A stretch of 8,328 nucleotides of DNA, taken from Fusobacteriota bacterium. GTDB lineage: Bacteria > Fusobacteriota > Fusobacteriia > Fusobacteriales > Fusobacteriaceae. A model generated the notes under the pieces. It saw nothing but the letters and a program-made list of their open reading frames with translations, searched no databases and was not told the origin of the DNA. The stretch spans positions 1-8,328 of the forward strand of contig QNYN01000189.1 in NCBI GenBank assembly GCA_003973585.1. Direction: 5' to 3'. A program made the position numbers and the translations under genes. Positions 7,142 to 8,328 of this stretch are shown in pieces (position 1 is the first letter of the stretch; every line of letters begins with the position of its first letter).

Positions 7142-7168
7142 AATTTTATCTCCCTTTATCAATACTCT

Positions 7169-7678
7169 TTATTTTTTATTTTTATAATCTTCTATTATTT
7201 TATCCCATATTCCACTTTCTCTCAATATTCCTTCTATAAATTCTCTAACTGCTCCATTTCCACCTTTATATTTACTTCTAAAATGTGCAAATTCCTCTAT
7301 ATCATCTACTGCATCTCGAGTAATCCCTACATAGCCAGATTTTATCATAGCAGGAATATCATTTATATCATCACCCATATAAGCTACATTTTCATAAGTA
7401 TACCCATATTTCTGTAATAATTTATCTAATACTTCTATTTTATTACTTACTCCTTGATAAATATCTTTAATTCCTAATTCCAAAGCTCTATGTTCTACTA
7501 CTTTAGAAGACCTTCCTGTTATTATTGCAACTTTTACCCCATATTGAATAGCTTTTGCTATAGCCATTCCATCTTTTACATTAAATGCTTTAGTTTCTAC
7601 CCCGTTATTATCAATATATAATTTACCATCGGTCATAGTTCCATCTACATCTAATATTATTATTTTTATTTCTTCCAC
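7169..7678 (-). CDS. kdsC: 3-deoxy-D-manno-octulosonate 8-phosphate phosphatase (KdsC)
   Basis: HAD-superfamily (C0 type) phosphatase that converts Kdo 8-phosphate to Kdo, the sugar linking lipid A to the LPS core; it acts in the cytoplasm as a tetramer. Its 169 residues fit the short KdsC form without large cap domains. Visible motifs are the nucleophile loop LDVDGTMTDGK (D10, D12), motif II ITGRSS (T54), the conserved lysine K80 in GVSNK, motif III MGDDINDIP (D103, D104, D107), and the C-terminal GGNGAVREFIE tail typical of KdsC. The start is GTG at 7678-7676, with an AAGGTGG ribosome binding site about seven bases upstream; no alternative in-frame start lies close by. It sits 33 bases after cinA and 27 bases before the fatty-acid kinase gene. 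Presence of kdsC implies an outer membrane with Kdo. Confidence 0.93.
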   Translation of the reverse strand: MEEIKIIILDVDGTMTDGKLYIDNNGVETKAFNVKDGMAIAKAIQYGVKVAIITGRSSKVVEHRALELGIKDIYQGVSNKIEVLDKLLQKYGYTYENVAYMGDDINDIPAMIKSGYVGITRDAVDDIEEFAHFRSKYKGGNGAVREFIEGILRESGIWDKIIEDYKNKK

Positions 7679-7711
7679 CTTTTCACCACCTTAAAATATT
7701 GGAGAAGTTCG

Positions 7712-8308
7712 TTACTTTCTTATTTTCTTCAATGTTTTAAACATTGCTTCCATCATGGTTTTTCTTCTAATTCTTTCTCTATTTCCATTAAATAAGTATC
7801 TTTTTACAAATTTCTCTTTTTCTATTTCTATTCCTATATATACTGTTCCAACAGGCTTTTCTTTTGTTCCACCACTTGGTCCTGCTATCCCTGTAATGGC
7901 TATCTTTACCTCTGTATCTAATCCATCTAACATTTCACTACAAGTTTCAAAAGAAACAGCTCCATATTTTTCTAAAGTTTCTTTTTTTACTCCTAATCTT
8001 TTTTGTTTTGATTCATTACTATAACAAACTATTCCCTCTTTAAATACACTAGAAATTCCGTCAACTCCTACAAACTTAGAAGCTATCATCCCTCCTGTAC
8101 ATGATTCTGCAAAAGAAATTTGATATTTTTTATCTTTTAAGCGTCTATAAATGAGTGTTTCTAGTCGGTCATTATCTTCCCCTATTATATTTTTACCTAT
8201 TATATTATATAAATTTTCTACTATTTTATCTATTTCTATTTTCTTTTTATTACTTCCCTGTAGTCTTATTATTATACCATAATCCTTTACTAAAAATTCA
8301 TAATGGAT
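7712..8308 (-). CDS. cinA: CinA C-terminal (nicotinamide-nucleotide amidase) part; 5' end disrupted or missing
   Basis: The frame encodes 198 residues. The C-terminal CinA/PncC domain, which deamidates NMN to nicotinate mononucleotide in pyridine nucleotide salvage, is complete: FAESCTGGMIASK, GIVCYSNESK, TGIAGPSGGT and EKPVGTVYIGI. The N-terminal 50 residues (VKDYGIIIRLQG, IIGEDNDRLETL) resemble the linker of full-length CinA between the MoaB-like domain and the amidase domain, so the gene is probably the tail of a full-length cinA. However, an in-frame TAA lies at 8309-8311 and no ATG, GTG or TTG occurs before the internal ATG at 8089-8087. Starting at that ATG would remove the AESCTGG motif and leave a 125-residue, probably inactive, fragment. 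A frameshift, nonsense mutation or sequencing error near 8300-8311 is likely. Family call is secure; functional status is not. Confidence 0.75.
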   Translation of the reverse strand: MHYEFLVKDYGIIIRLQGSNKKKIEIDKIVENLYNIIGKNIIGEDNDRLETLIYRRLKDKKYQISFAESCTGGMIASKFVGVDGISSVFKEGIVCYSNESKQKRLGVKKETLEKYGAVSFETCSEMLDGLDTEVKIAITGIAGPSGGTKEKPVGTVYIGIEIEKEKFVKRYLFNGNRERIRRKTMMEAMFKTLKKIRK

Positions 8309-8328
8309 TTACAAAAAGTTTGAAGTTG

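Noticed and set aside
7755..8024. 89-residue plus-strand frame with a membrane-like N-terminus inside cinA
   Set aside because: Antisense shadow of the CinA amidase domain, whose motifs are intact on the minus strand.

Overview
The window is very AT-rich (roughly three quarters A+T by eye). Its protein sequences, strong purine bias on coding strands and gene content suggest a member of the Fusobacteriia (Fusobacterium or a close relative). KdsC, a Kdo/LPS biosynthesis enzyme, implies a diderm envelope, while the fatty-acid kinase (FakA/FakB) is otherwise typical of low-GC Gram-positives. That combination plus the codon bias points to Fusobacteriota, but this is inference from sequence character, not a database match. 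Nothing looks like a phage, transposon, CRISPR array, rRNA or tRNA; this is mostly core chromosome.

Layout. Minus strand, 1-2535: a co-directional cluster transcribed right to left, with a PhnA-like zinc-ribbon protein (2134-2535), a PHP phosphoesterase resembling RNase AM/YciV (1295-2116) and argS (1-1208, its 3' part lies beyond the left edge). Plus strand, 2779-4011: glyA alone, with a consensus promoter and a strong terminator. Minus strand, 4174-8328: rplS (4174-4524) with its own promoter, structured-looking leader and terminator; then, further upstream, a cluster cinA (C-terminal part, 7712-8308) - kdsC (7169-7678) - a FakA-FakB fusion (4637-7141).

How the genes work together. argS, rplS and glyA serve translation and one-carbon/glycine supply. 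The PHP protein may act in RNA 5'-end trimming or nucleotide phosphate recycling. kdsC makes Kdo for lipid A/LPS, and the fused fatty-acid kinase activates exogenous fatty acids to acyl-phosphate, so the kdsC-fakAB pair feeds envelope construction. cinA belongs to pyridine nucleotide salvage.

The points most worth a second look are the single-polypeptide FakA-FakB fusion, the in-frame stop that separates the CinA C-terminal domain from any usable start codon near the right edge, the locally GC-rich leader in front of rplS, and the PhnA-like protein that lacks the usual C-terminal PhnA domain. I found no convincing wholly new system.
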